From Neoalteromonas flava (GTDB lineage Bacteria; Pseudomonadota; Gammaproteobacteria; Enterobacterales; Alteromonadaceae), in contig NZ_PEAX01000003.1 in assembly GCF_002807685.1 (NCBI RefSeq), positions 558,001 through 622,000 of the forward strand: a stretch of 64,000 bases of DNA, written 5' to 3'. Of the stretch, positions 1-8,359 are shown one piece after another (position 1 is the first letter of the stretch; each line of letters opens with the position of its first letter). The notes beneath the pieces are model-generated. The model was not told where the DNA came from, searched no databases, and worked only from the letters and a program-made list of their open reading frames with translations. A program made the position numbers and the translations under genes.

Positions 1-269
1 AGTAAAGTTTTGGGTTCCGTGAAAGAACAGCTATTCGCATAATCAATTTCCAAATTGTTTTGCTGAGTGTATCAGTGTAGCAAACGAAAAGACTACTGTT
101 ATCTTGTCTAAGAAATGCAGCTTTACGTTAGTTCTAAATACTTGTTTTAATGTGATTAATAAGGATGAATAACACTAATTTAGGTAGGGTTAATCAATCG
201 GAGCTCAATTTTAATAGTGTGGCATAGGCCTGTCCGTTTTATGTTCTATTCTCACCACTAATGCACCAT
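1..269. other. Intergenic sequence at left edge, no gene seen
   Basis: AT-rich stretch downstream of the leftmost minus-strand gene. I see no convincing reading frame on either strand, no strong hairpin followed by a T-run and no recognisable repeat. It may contain the promoter or 3' end of a gene lying to the left of the window. Confidence 0.5.
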
Positions 270-1967
270 TCAGTTGCTAAGTGTTTCAATTAACCTGAGC
301 GTAGAGGGACTGACATCGCCAGCGCGTTGAGCCCGTAGTGCATAGAAAAGCGCTTCTGTTGTGCGTTGCTGCTGAACAAGTAGTTCAGCCGCTTTAGCAT
401 TCGCTATTGGGTCGTGCGGTAGTGCATCAGCGATTAATTGTGAGGTTTTGACCAACATGTTTAGATTGGTCTCAGCTTGATAACGCTGAGCCGATTGCTG
501 CGCCATGGTCAGCCAACTAATTTGTTTACGAAACTGCTGTAAACCTAAAGTCTGCTGCCAATCATTCGGTGGGGGTAATGCGACGGGCTTTGGCGAATCG
601 GTAAATGGATAGTCTGCCATCAGGGTTATTATGCTTGCGAACCCGAAATATTCTTCAGCAGGCAGGAGAGGGCGCCGTTGCCATGCTGTAGTGGTATCAA
701 TTGTTTGCCAGGGGCGAAATAGACCAGACTGCGACATGCTTTGATACACGGCATCTGCAATCACAAAATAGCCAGGTACGTTGGGATGTAAATGTTCGAG
801 CATTAAATTGCGCCCGATGATCTGGTCTTTGCTGCGTTGCTCCAATGCCGCTAATGCGTCAACCAAATACACGCCAGATTCCTGCGCCAAGGATTTTATA
901 ATAGCGTTGATTGCTTCGGGTGCTCTAAAACGCAATAAGTCGTGCTCTTTGGCCAATAAGTAATGATGTTTAGCGCGTTGCATGTCAGCTGTGGCCTCAA
1001 ACGCTTTGGCTAGCTGATAGTGTAGATCCGCAGACGTTGAATCTTGCCATTGAGTCGCCAGCGTAATTAGCGCTTGGGGTGCAGTCACTGTTGCCTTGAC
1101 TTGGGAAAACTCATTGGGGACTGGTTGACTGGCAAAGGGCGCCTGATCGCGAAGATTACTGGCAATTGTACTGATAAAAACAGGGATCCCAGCCGCTTGA
1201 TACCGAGCAATAAGGCGCTGCATATTGCTTGAAAACTGCTCAAGCCCGGCTGCATAAAGTGCTGAATCCTTCTCGATACTTTGGTGCTTAGCGACTTGCG
1301 ACATAACCGTTCGTCGCGATTGTTCATTCGAGGATTGGTTTGTTGGTGGATTAAGTGCGTAAATAACGCGTTGTAGTAATTGGTAAGTGTGCAAATCCTT
1401 TAACCACAGCATGGCACGGGTTAACCAGTATTGTTCGCCCAAGGTGAAATTAGAACCCACGCCAAGTACGCCAAGGTATTCATTGTGCCCCGCATAGATG
1501 ACGACTGCGTCAGGTTGTTGAGCAATAATCTCATCCGCTAAGTCCAATAGCGTGTGCGAGTTTACTGCAGATAATGCGGTATTTATCACCTCTACATAGC
1601 GCCCGGGTAAACTGGCTTTGAGTCGGTGATCAAGCATGCCCGCTAGCGATGCCCCTAATCCATAAGGGTAACCCGCAGCCGTTGAGCCTCCCTGCACAAA
1701 GATTCGAAAACCATTGGCAGGCTTTTGCTTGAGCAAAAAATTGGCTTCTAAGGTTACATTTGGCGCACCGCTCTGAGGTGGAAAATAGCGTGTTAAGACA
1801 TCCGGGCGTGGCAGTTGGTAATCCGCATGTGCAGGATTATCAATAAATAACGGGGTAGGCGGCGTGATAGAAAGCAGACGCAAACTCAATTCAAACAGAA
1901 TAAAAAACAGGAAGGGAATGCACAACATGATCGCTCTGAACAGCCAAACTTTAGAGTTCACTTGCAT
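270..1967 (-). CDS. Membrane-anchored SGNH-hydrolase-like protein (copy 2)
   Basis: A 565-residue protein with one N-terminal membrane segment (about residues 11-33) and a large, presumably periplasmic, body. SGNH-type blocks are visible: GGSTAAG with candidate nucleophile Ser95, AGHNEY (block III Asn) near residue 160, and HLHPN (catalytic His) near residue 393. The C-terminal part is helical and Ala/Gln-rich, resembling decayed TPRs. Family knowledge: such proteins are esterases or acyltransferase partners acting on glycans; the substrate here is unknown. It is a diverged paralogue of the upstream gene, whose stop codon overlaps this start by one base (TAATG), implying translational coupling. 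The pair is divergent from a carbamoyltransferase-SxtJ-DUF5989 gene set and probably belongs with it. Confidence 0.75.
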   Translation of the reverse strand: MQVNSKVWLFRAIMLCIPFLFFILFELSLRLLSITPPTPLFIDNPAHADYQLPRPDVLTRYFPPQSGAPNVTLEANFLLKQKPANGFRIFVQGGSTAAGYPYGLGASLAGMLDHRLKASLPGRYVEVINTALSAVNSHTLLDLADEIIAQQPDAVVIYAGHNEYLGVLGVGSNFTLGEQYWLTRAMLWLKDLHTYQLLQRVIYALNPPTNQSSNEQSRRTVMSQVAKHQSIEKDSALYAAGLEQFSSNMQRLIARYQAAGIPVFISTIASNLRDQAPFASQPVPNEFSQVKATVTAPQALITLATQWQDSTSADLHYQLAKAFEATADMQRAKHHYLLAKEHDLLRFRAPEAINAIIKSLAQESGVYLVDALAALEQRSKDQIIGRNLMLEHLHPNVPGYFVIADAVYQSMSQSGLFRPWQTIDTTTAWQRRPLLPAEEYFGFASIITLMADYPFTDSPKPVALPPPNDWQQTLGLQQFRKQISWLTMAQQSAQRYQAETNLNMLVKTSQLIADALPHDPIANAKAAELLVQQQRTTEALFYALRAQRAGDVSPSTLRLIETLSN

Positions 1968-3712
1968 TATTGTCCTGCCATTTGCTGGTTAATTTGCTGC
2001 AAATAGTGCTTTGCCTGCGGATTCACAGGCTCAATCTCTAACGCCTTGCGCAATTGCAAACGCGCTGCACTCAGATTGTTGCCTAAATATAGGACCTGCG
2101 CGTAGTGCATACGATACGCAAACGATGTAGGTACCAAGTTAACCGCGCGGCGCGCATGATATTGACTTAGAGTCAATTGATTGGCTTGACGGTACAGTTG
2201 GCTCGCAGCGTTCTCTGCTTGATGGTTGGCGTGCAGGGCATCTGCCATGACACTTGCTACGGTAGCAGCCCGAAGTGGGTTTTGTTGCTCTTGATAATAG
2301 GTTAAAAGGGCGCTTTGTTGTTCCAACCATGCCTGTCCATTAAAACGGGCAATAGCAAAGCGGGTAATATCATTGTCTGGTACAGGTAAGCTAAATGGCA
2401 CAGGAGCAGCTTGGAAAGGGTAGTCTGAAATCAGTTGTTGAACTTTCAATTCAGCAAATTGATGGTCCACCTCGGTTAAGGGAATTGTTTGCCACAGCGA
2501 CTCGGGTGAAAAATCAGAGACGGAAGGCAATAATTCATGCCGTTGCAGACTCAGTAGGAATGCATAAGCCAGTTTAAAGTAACCTCGCGCTGTAGGATGC
2601 AGGTGTTCCAGCATATGTACTTTGCCAATAATTCCGTGCGTTGTGTCGTCACGTACTATCTGCTCACTGTTAACTAAATACACTCCGTCTGCTTCGGTAA
2701 GACGGGCTATTTCTGTATTGATCTGGCTAGGTGCTCGAAAGCGCAACAAATCGAGGTCTCGGGCAGTTTGAAAAAACTGGTGAGCTTGTTTCACTTCGCC
2801 TGCGTTAAAGCGTTCATTCGCAACACTAAAATTTAACCTAGCAGAGGCCGATAACCCCGCGCTTTCAGGCAGACTTTCAAAAGGGGGCTGGTGTTGTTCA
2901 TTAGAAACCAGATTACTCAGATAGACCGGAATTCCGTGTTCTTGAAAGGTCTTAATAACCGCCTGCATATTATTGCGAAACTGGGCTATTCCAGCGTTGT
3001 ACAGTTCGGAATTTAGGGGGATATGGGTGTCTTTTGCGACTGTCGCCATTACGGTTCTGCCCGTTTGTATTGCCGTTTTATTCGGCGCTGGGTAGAGCAA
3101 CGATTGCAACAATTGAAATAAGCGCGATGATTTTAAATTGAGCAACATTAAGTTACTTAAGTGGCCACCCGCACCCGCATACACCGAGCCTACGCCCATA
3201 ACCCCTAAGTATTCATTGTGACCCGCATAGATCAGCACCGCGTCGGGCTCTAGCGCGGCAACCTCGGCACTAAAATCGCGTAACGCGTAACTGTTGATGC
3301 TGGCCATAGCAACTGAAATAACCTCTATGTCACGCTCGGGGTATAGCTGTTTCAGTTGATGTTGCAGCATACCCGTAGGTGAGCCGAAACGACCATAAGG
3401 AAATCCTGCTGCCGTCGAACCTCCCATGACGACTAAGCGAAGTGTATCTTTAGGTTTTTGTGCAGTGAAAATAAAGGTGTCTGGCGCTACATTAGGAGCT
3501 GCTGCTGGGTGGTGAAAATAGCGCTGGATAATTGCCGGATTGGGTTGCAGTAATCCTGGTGAATGCGTCGTGGGAATAAATAATGGATAGTGCTGGCCGA
3601 AACCGAATAACCGCAAAGCGCCTTCTGCACCGAGTAAGACCAACGCTGGTAGCGCCAACATGATCAGATAATACACAGGACGGGTAGCGCGTTGGTTATT
3701 TGCCACAATCAA
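1967..3712 (-). CDS. Membrane-anchored SGNH-hydrolase-like protein with C-terminal TPR (copy 1)
   Basis: A 581-residue protein with an N-terminal membrane segment (about residues 13-36). It has the same SGNH signature as the following gene: GGSTAAG with Ser99, AGHNEY near residue 165 and HLHPT further on, so serine esterase chemistry looks intact. The last about 80 residues contain at least one recognisable tetratricopeptide unit ending in ALEIEPVNPQA, which suggests a protein-protein contact. It is the first gene of a two-gene minus-strand operon and overlaps its paralogue by one base. The 108-bp gap to the divergent carbamoyltransferase must carry both promoters. The natural substrate cannot be read from the sequence; an O-acyl or O-carbamoyl polymer is an inference from the neighbours. 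Confidence 0.75.
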   Translation of the reverse strand: MIVANNQRATRPVYYLIMLALPALVLLGAEGALRLFGFGQHYPLFIPTTHSPGLLQPNPAIIQRYFHHPAAAPNVAPDTFIFTAQKPKDTLRLVVMGGSTAAGFPYGRFGSPTGMLQHQLKQLYPERDIEVISVAMASINSYALRDFSAEVAALEPDAVLIYAGHNEYLGVMGVGSVYAGAGGHLSNLMLLNLKSSRLFQLLQSLLYPAPNKTAIQTGRTVMATVAKDTHIPLNSELYNAGIAQFRNNMQAVIKTFQEHGIPVYLSNLVSNEQHQPPFESLPESAGLSASARLNFSVANERFNAGEVKQAHQFFQTARDLDLLRFRAPSQINTEIARLTEADGVYLVNSEQIVRDDTTHGIIGKVHMLEHLHPTARGYFKLAYAFLLSLQRHELLPSVSDFSPESLWQTIPLTEVDHQFAELKVQQLISDYPFQAAPVPFSLPVPDNDITRFAIARFNGQAWLEQQSALLTYYQEQQNPLRAATVASVMADALHANHQAENAASQLYRQANQLTLSQYHARRAVNLVPTSFAYRMHYAQVLYLGNNLSAARLQLRKALEIEPVNPQAKHYLQQINQQMAGQ

Positions 3713-3820
3713 ACTACTTAAAGGTAATTAAAAACACCGAGGTTAGTCGGGATAGGATTGAATAACAATATCTTATCGGTCATTATGCGTCGCAAGTATT
3801 GTGTTTGTAAATGAATCTAG

Positions 3821-5668
3821 ATGGCGAAAATCCTCGGTATTTCGGCCTACTATCACGACAGCGCAGCCTGTATCGTGGTTGATGGGAATATAATCGCAGC
3901 GGCGCAAGAAGAGCGATTTTCACGCAAAAAACACGATCCACGTTTTCCACGTCTTGCGATTGAATATTGTTTGGCTGCAGCTGACATGGATATTCAACAA
4001 CTTGATGCCGTGGTGTTTTACGATAAACCTCTATTGAAGTTTGAGCGTTTGCTGGAAACTTATCTGGCACATGCGCCAAAAGGCTTTTTGAGCTTTACCA
4101 AAGCGATGCCGATCTGGCTAAAAGAAAAGCTATATTTAAAAAGTTTATTGCGCAGAGAGTTGCGCTCGATCGTGTCAGATCCCAAGTCACCATTACCTAA
4201 GTTACTTTTTACCGAACATCATCAAAGTCACGCAGCTTCGGCTTTTTACCCGAGTCCGTTTCAAGACGCAGCAGTTGTATGTTTAGACGGCGTCGGCGAG
4301 TGGGCCACAACGTCGGTTTGGCACGGCCGAGGAGCCGAATTAACGTTGCTGGAAGAGATCCATTTTCCTCACTCGCTGGGATTACTGTACTCAGCCTTTA
4401 CTTATTATTGTGGATTTCGTGTCAATGCGGGCGAATACAAGCTTATGGGGCTAGCGCCCTACGGAGAGCCTTCATACGTCGAGCAAATATACGCACATCT
4501 GATTGACGTTAAACCTGACGGCAGTTTTCGCCTGAATATGCGTTATTTTGATTATGCGGTCGGCAAGGTAATGACCAATCGTCACTTTCATGAACTCTTT
4601 GGGGCTGAGCCTTTAGCCGCAGATTCAACACCCACTCAAAAACATTGTGACTTGGCGCGTTCCATTCAAGTGGTCACGGAAGAGGTTGTGATCAAAATTG
4701 CCCAGCACGCGAAACATTTAACCGGCGCGAAACAACTTTGTTTAGCGGGCGGCGTGGCGTTAAATTGCGTGGCAAATGCTAAAGTTCTGGCGCATGCAGG
4801 CTTTGATGATATATGGATCCAGCCTGCTGCTGGTGATGCAGGCGGAGCATTGGGAGCAGCTCTAGAGGCTTGGTATTCCTATTTTGATAACCCCCGCGAC
4901 AGCGACGAAGAGGCATTGCGGGATTCCATGCAGGGAGCATATCTTGGTCCAGAGTTTGACGATGAGCAAATAGCGGCCGCGATTAATCATTTGTCTTTAC
5001 CTGCAGAGCATTTAGATGATGATGAACTGTTTACGCAGGCGGTAAACTGGTTGTCTTCAGATAAGGTCGTTGGATGGTTTCAAGGTCGCATGGAATTTGG
5101 CCCTAGAGCGTTAGGGAATCGTTCAATCCTGGGGGATGCACGAAGCACCTCTATGCAGCGGCAGATGAACGTTAAAATCAAGCAGCGCGAATCATTTCGC
5201 CCGTTTGCGCCTATCGTTTTGGCTGAAAAAGCTGACGAGTATTTTGATTTTAAGGGGATTAGCCCGTATATGCTGCTAACGGCGCAAGTAAAAGAAGATT
5301 TGCACCGCGCGCAGCAAGCAACTGCTAAGAAAACTGGTCTCGATAAGGTAAACGAGGTCCGTTCAACGTTGCCTGCGATTACTCATATCGATTACTCGGC
5401 GCGTCTGCAGACCGTTGAGGCAACGCAGAATGCACGTTTGCATCGACTTCTGACAGCGTTTGAGCAAGCGACGGGCACAGCGGTACTCATTAATACATCA
5501 TTTAATGTTAGAGGCGAGCCTCCTGTGTGCTCGCCTGCTGATGCCATCCGGTGTTTTCTCGCCACCGATATGGATTATTTGGTCATGGGGAATTGGGTTT
5601 TGGCAAAATCAGCACAGCCTCAAGCTGAGATAGACAAAGCGAAAGCCGTAACGTTTGAAAAGGACTAA
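3821..5668 (+). CDS. NodU/CmcH-family O-carbamoyltransferase
   Basis: A 615-residue protein with the two-domain layout of the family. The N-terminal Kae1/ASKHA-like domain (about 1-360) shows the metal-binding EHHQSHAAS motif, LDGVGEW and GGVALNCVAN. The C-terminal YrdC-like domain (about 400-600) shows FGPRALGNRSILGD and INTSFNVRGEPP. Known members use carbamoyl phosphate and ATP to make carbamoyl-AMP and transfer the carbamoyl group to a hydroxyl (Nod factor, cephem antibiotics, tobramycin). The ATG at 3821 matches the family start MAKILGISAYYHDSAAC. It is followed after 3 bp by an SxtJ-like gene and then a DUF5989 gene, a widespread combination of unknown acceptor. No dedicated acceptor-synthesis gene is visible in the window. 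Confidence 0.9.
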   Translation: MAKILGISAYYHDSAACIVVDGNIIAAAQEERFSRKKHDPRFPRLAIEYCLAAADMDIQQLDAVVFYDKPLLKFERLLETYLAHAPKGFLSFTKAMPIWLKEKLYLKSLLRRELRSIVSDPKSPLPKLLFTEHHQSHAASAFYPSPFQDAAVVCLDGVGEWATTSVWHGRGAELTLLEEIHFPHSLGLLYSAFTYYCGFRVNAGEYKLMGLAPYGEPSYVEQIYAHLIDVKPDGSFRLNMRYFDYAVGKVMTNRHFHELFGAEPLAADSTPTQKHCDLARSIQVVTEEVVIKIAQHAKHLTGAKQLCLAGGVALNCVANAKVLAHAGFDDIWIQPAAGDAGGALGAALEAWYSYFDNPRDSDEEALRDSMQGAYLGPEFDDEQIAAAINHLSLPAEHLDDDELFTQAVNWLSSDKVVGWFQGRMEFGPRALGNRSILGDARSTSMQRQMNVKIKQRESFRPFAPIVLAEKADEYFDFKGISPYMLLTAQVKEDLHRAQQATAKKTGLDKVNEVRSTLPAITHIDYSARLQTVEATQNARLHRLLTAFEQATGTAVLINTSFNVRGEPPVCSPADAIRCFLATDMDYLVMGNWVLAKSAQPQAEIDKAKAVTFEKD

Positions 5669-5671
5669 AAC

Positions 5672-6106
5672 ATGAAAAATTGGTTTATGTCGATTCGCTT
5701 ACCGATGGCTGCGGCTGATGATCGCAAGGCCTTGCGTCAATTTGCGTGGCAAATGGCGATTGCGTTTCCTTTATTCTTTTGTTTAATCATCCCATGGCTG
5801 CTTGGGCATGTCATGCCGTTATGGCCATTGGTTGTTAGTGGAATATTGTTAAGCTCGGCTTTGCTTGTGCCCGTATTATTATATCCCTGTTACGTGGTAT
5901 GGATAGTCATAGCCAGTATTCTTGGTTGGATGAATACGCAATTGATCCTTGCACTCATCTTTTTTGTGCTTATCATGCCTCTAGGATTGGTACTGCGATT
6001 GTTTGGCAAACTAACCTACCAGACCAAGCCTGTCGAGCAAGCCGAGAGCTATTGGCTAAAGCGCGACAAGCCGCCGAAAGCCGCTAACTTAGAGGAGCCA
6101 TTTTAA
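5672..6106 (+). CDS. SxtJ-like small membrane protein
   Basis: A 144-residue protein with three or four hydrophobic segments between about residues 25 and 115 (for example FPLFFCLIIPWLLG and LILALIFFVLIMPLG) and a polar C-terminal tail containing ESYWLKRDKP. This resembles the SxtJ family, named after a gene of unknown role beside the carbamoyltransferase of the saxitoxin cluster. It starts 3 bp after the carbamoyltransferase stop and ends 3 bp before the DUF5989 gene, so the three are almost certainly co-transcribed. A role as a membrane partner or anchor of the carbamoyltransferase is an inference from this constant adjacency. No catalytic motif is visible. Confidence 0.75.
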   Translation: MKNWFMSIRLPMAAADDRKALRQFAWQMAIAFPLFFCLIIPWLLGHVMPLWPLVVSGILLSSALLVPVLLYPCYVVWIVIASILGWMNTQLILALIFFVLIMPLGLVLRLFGKLTYQTKPVEQAESYWLKRDKPPKAANLEEPF

Positions 6107-6109
6107 GCA

Positions 6110-6262
6110 ATGTTGGAGTTTTTTCAGGACCTGTGGGCATTTTTACGAGTACGTAAAAAAATGTGGTTACTTCCGATCGTTGTCATCATGGCGTTATTAG
6201 GGGCAGTGGTCATTGCCACTCAACAGTCTTCACTGGCAGCGTTTATCTACACGCTCTTTTAA
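6110..6262 (+). CDS. DUF5989-family 50-residue membrane protein
   Basis: A complete 50-codon frame beginning MLEFFQDLWAFLRVRKK and ending FIYTLF. It has an amphipathic, positively charged N-terminus and one hydrophobic segment (about residues 19-37). I recognise this as the DUF5989 pattern, commonly found directly after carbamoyltransferase and SxtJ genes. It begins 3 bp after the SxtJ-like stop, and GGAG at the end of the preceding gene (6093-6096) could serve as a ribosome-binding site. The function is unknown; a small membrane subunit of the same complex is plausible. It is easily missed because of its length. Confidence 0.75.
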   Translation: MLEFFQDLWAFLRVRKKMWLLPIVVIMALLGAVVIATQQSSLAAFIYTLF

Positions 6263-6318
6263 TGCTAATTTAAAGAGTTCTCTCTACGCTCAATGTCAAA
6301 ATCAGACTAAATTACTTT

Positions 6319-6334
6319 CTACATACGTATGCAG
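6319..6334. promoter_or_regulatory. Probable LacI-type operator upstream of the amylase operon
   Basis: The sequence CTACATACGTATGCAG is a 16-bp inverted repeat with one mismatch and a central CG, the geometry typical of LacI-family operators. A near copy lies at 13155-13170 between the halogenase and the transporter. A LacI-family regulator is encoded at 14795-15874 in the same locus. The site abuts the upstream edge of the proposed -35 element, which fits either activation or repression. The link to that regulator is inferred. Confidence 0.6.
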
Positions 6335-6335
6335 A

Positions 6336-6365
6336 TTGAGTTAACAATTCATTAACGGGTATGCT
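6336..6365 (+). promoter_or_regulatory. Candidate promoter of the amylase-esterase-glucosidase operon
   Basis: TTGAGT at 6336-6341 and TATGCT at 6360-6365 are separated by 18 bp and would start transcription near 6372, about 30 nt before the ATG of the GH13 gene. The proposed operator lies directly upstream. Elements were found by eye only. Confidence 0.4.
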
Positions 6366-6402
6366 ACTTGCCAATTTCTGTTGAGCAACTCATGAGCAAC
6401 CC

Positions 6403-8346
6403 ATGGTGATAAGAAAAATTCCAACTGGCAGTGGCGTAGGATCAAGTAAGCAGCGACTCAATCTTGTTGTTGGGAGTGTCATCATGGGGGCATCTATTTT
6501 GCTCGGTTGCACTCCGGCACAACAGCAGTCTGAGTCAACGTTAGTTGTCGAGGAGCCGAAAGTGATGGAAACCCATTCCGTGCAGGGCAAACCTGTGGTG
6601 TATCAAGTATTCCCCCGACTTTTTGGCAATACCAATACCACCAACCAACCGTGGGGCACGATTGAAACCAACGGAGTTGGCAAGTTCAGTGATTTTACTG
6701 ATGAAGCCTTGCTTGGGATCAAGGCACTGGGTACGACTCACCTTTGGTATACCGGTGTTCCACACCATGCCGTGATCAACGATTATACTGCGTACGGCAT
6801 TTCTCTTGACGACCCTGATGTGGTTAAAGGCCGTGCGGGCTCTCCTTATGCGGTTAAAGATTATTACAATGTTAATCCCGATCTGGCAGATGATCCTGCT
6901 AATCGACTAGCTGAATTTGAAGCGCTGATTGCACGCACGCATGCTCATGGTATGCGAGTCATCATCGATATCGTGCCAAACCATGTGGCACGTGCATATG
7001 AATCGTTGTCTGCGCCAGAGGGCATTGCCGATTTCGGTGCCAATGATGACACCAGTGTCGAATATGCCCGCGATAATAACTTTTATTATGTGGTCGGCGA
7101 AGATTTCAAAGTGCCAGCGGCCGAAGGCTATCAGCCACTAGGCGGAGACCCGCACCCATTGGCTGACGGAGCGTTTACTGAATCGCCAGCAAAATGGACC
7201 GGCAATGGAGCGCGTGCAGCGCAACCTGATGCGAATGATTGGTATGAGACGGTTAAAGTTAATTATGGCGTTCGTCCTGATGGAACTTATGATTTTCCTC
7301 GCTTGCCTGAAGAGTATAAAGCGTTAGATTACACCGCCCATTATGCATTTTGGCAAGACAAGTCATTGCCTGATAGCTGGTATAAGTTTCACGATATTGT
7401 GCATTACTGGTTGGATAAAGGCGTCGACGGTTTCCGCTATGACATGGCGGAAATGGTACCGGTTGAATTTTGGTCTTTTCTAAACTCTTCCATCAAAATG
7501 AAAAATCCCAACGCCTTTCTCTTGGCTGAGGTTTATCAACCGCATCTTTATCGGGATTATCTACACTTGGGGAAGATGGATTATCTGTATGACAAAGTTG
7601 AGTTTTACGACAGCCTCAAGGCTGTGATGCAGGGGCACGGTGATACGCAAACCTTGGTGGAAACGCAAGAGCGTTTAGCCGATATTGAAGCGCATATGCT
7701 GCACTTTTTAGAGAACCATGATGAACAACGCATTGCCAGCCCAGACTTTGCTGGAGACTCTCAAAAAGGTAAACCCGCGCTGGTTGTATCAGCATTAATC
7801 AGCCGTTCACCCACGATGCTATATTTCGGTCAGGACGTGGGTGAAGATGGCAGCGAAGAGACTGGTTTTGGCGACCCAACACGCACCACCATTTTTGACT
7901 ATGCAGGTGTTCCGGCACATCAACGTTGGATGAACGGTGGAAAGTTCGATGGCGGGGCGCTGTCTAGCGCAGAGCTTGAATTGCGCGAGTTTTATATCAA
8001 GGTGATGCGCTTATCTGCTGAACATCCGACCATGCAGGGTGAATATCAAAGCCTGCATGCCGCAAACATCAACCAAGCATCTGACTATGATGATAAAACA
8101 CTGGCTTTTGCGCGCTGGACGGATGAAAAACGTTTGTTAGTGATCAGCCAGTTTACTGAGGATAGCAAAGCGTTTTTGTTAAATATTCCAGCCGAGTTGG
8201 TTAGTCGTTGGGGCTTGTCTGCAGGGGAATACCCAATGCAGGACCATTTAAGTGGTGATGATTTCACGCTAGTCGTAGCTGCGGAGGGGAATGCGCAGGT
8301 ACAGATTTCGCTGGGAGCATTAGGCTCGCGCGTGCTGGAATTTTAA
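6403..8346 (+). CDS. GH13 alpha-amylase-family lipoprotein
   Basis: A 647-residue enzyme of glycoside hydrolase family 13, expected to cut alpha-1,4-glucans. The N-terminus has a basic region, a hydrophobic stretch and a lipobox (ILLGC, Cys36), so the protein should be lipid-anchored. The (beta/alpha)8 catalytic barrel carries all three GH13 acidic residues: nucleophile Asp347 in GFRYDMAE, acid/base Glu376 in LLAEVY, and Asp440 in ENHDEQR. IIDIVPNH marks conserved region I. A C-terminal beta domain follows. It is the first gene of an operon with an esterase (14 bp downstream) and a GH31 glucosidase, behind a candidate LacI operator. The exact product spectrum cannot be told from the sequence. 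Confidence 0.9.
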   Translation: MVIRKIPTGSGVGSSKQRLNLVVGSVIMGASILLGCTPAQQQSESTLVVEEPKVMETHSVQGKPVVYQVFPRLFGNTNTTNQPWGTIETNGVGKFSDFTDEALLGIKALGTTHLWYTGVPHHAVINDYTAYGISLDDPDVVKGRAGSPYAVKDYYNVNPDLADDPANRLAEFEALIARTHAHGMRVIIDIVPNHVARAYESLSAPEGIADFGANDDTSVEYARDNNFYYVVGEDFKVPAAEGYQPLGGDPHPLADGAFTESPAKWTGNGARAAQPDANDWYETVKVNYGVRPDGTYDFPRLPEEYKALDYTAHYAFWQDKSLPDSWYKFHDIVHYWLDKGVDGFRYDMAEMVPVEFWSFLNSSIKMKNPNAFLLAEVYQPHLYRDYLHLGKMDYLYDKVEFYDSLKAVMQGHGDTQTLVETQERLADIEAHMLHFLENHDEQRIASPDFAGDSQKGKPALVVSALISRSPTMLYFGQDVGEDGSEETGFGDPTRTTIFDYAGVPAHQRWMNGGKFDGGALSSAELELREFYIKVMRLSAEHPTMQGEYQSLHAANINQASDYDDKTLAFARWTDEKRLLVISQFTEDSKAFLLNIPAELVSRWGLSAGEYPMQDHLSGDDFTLVVAAEGNAQVQISLGALGSRVLEF

Positions 8347-8359
8347 TTAAAGTCGCGTA

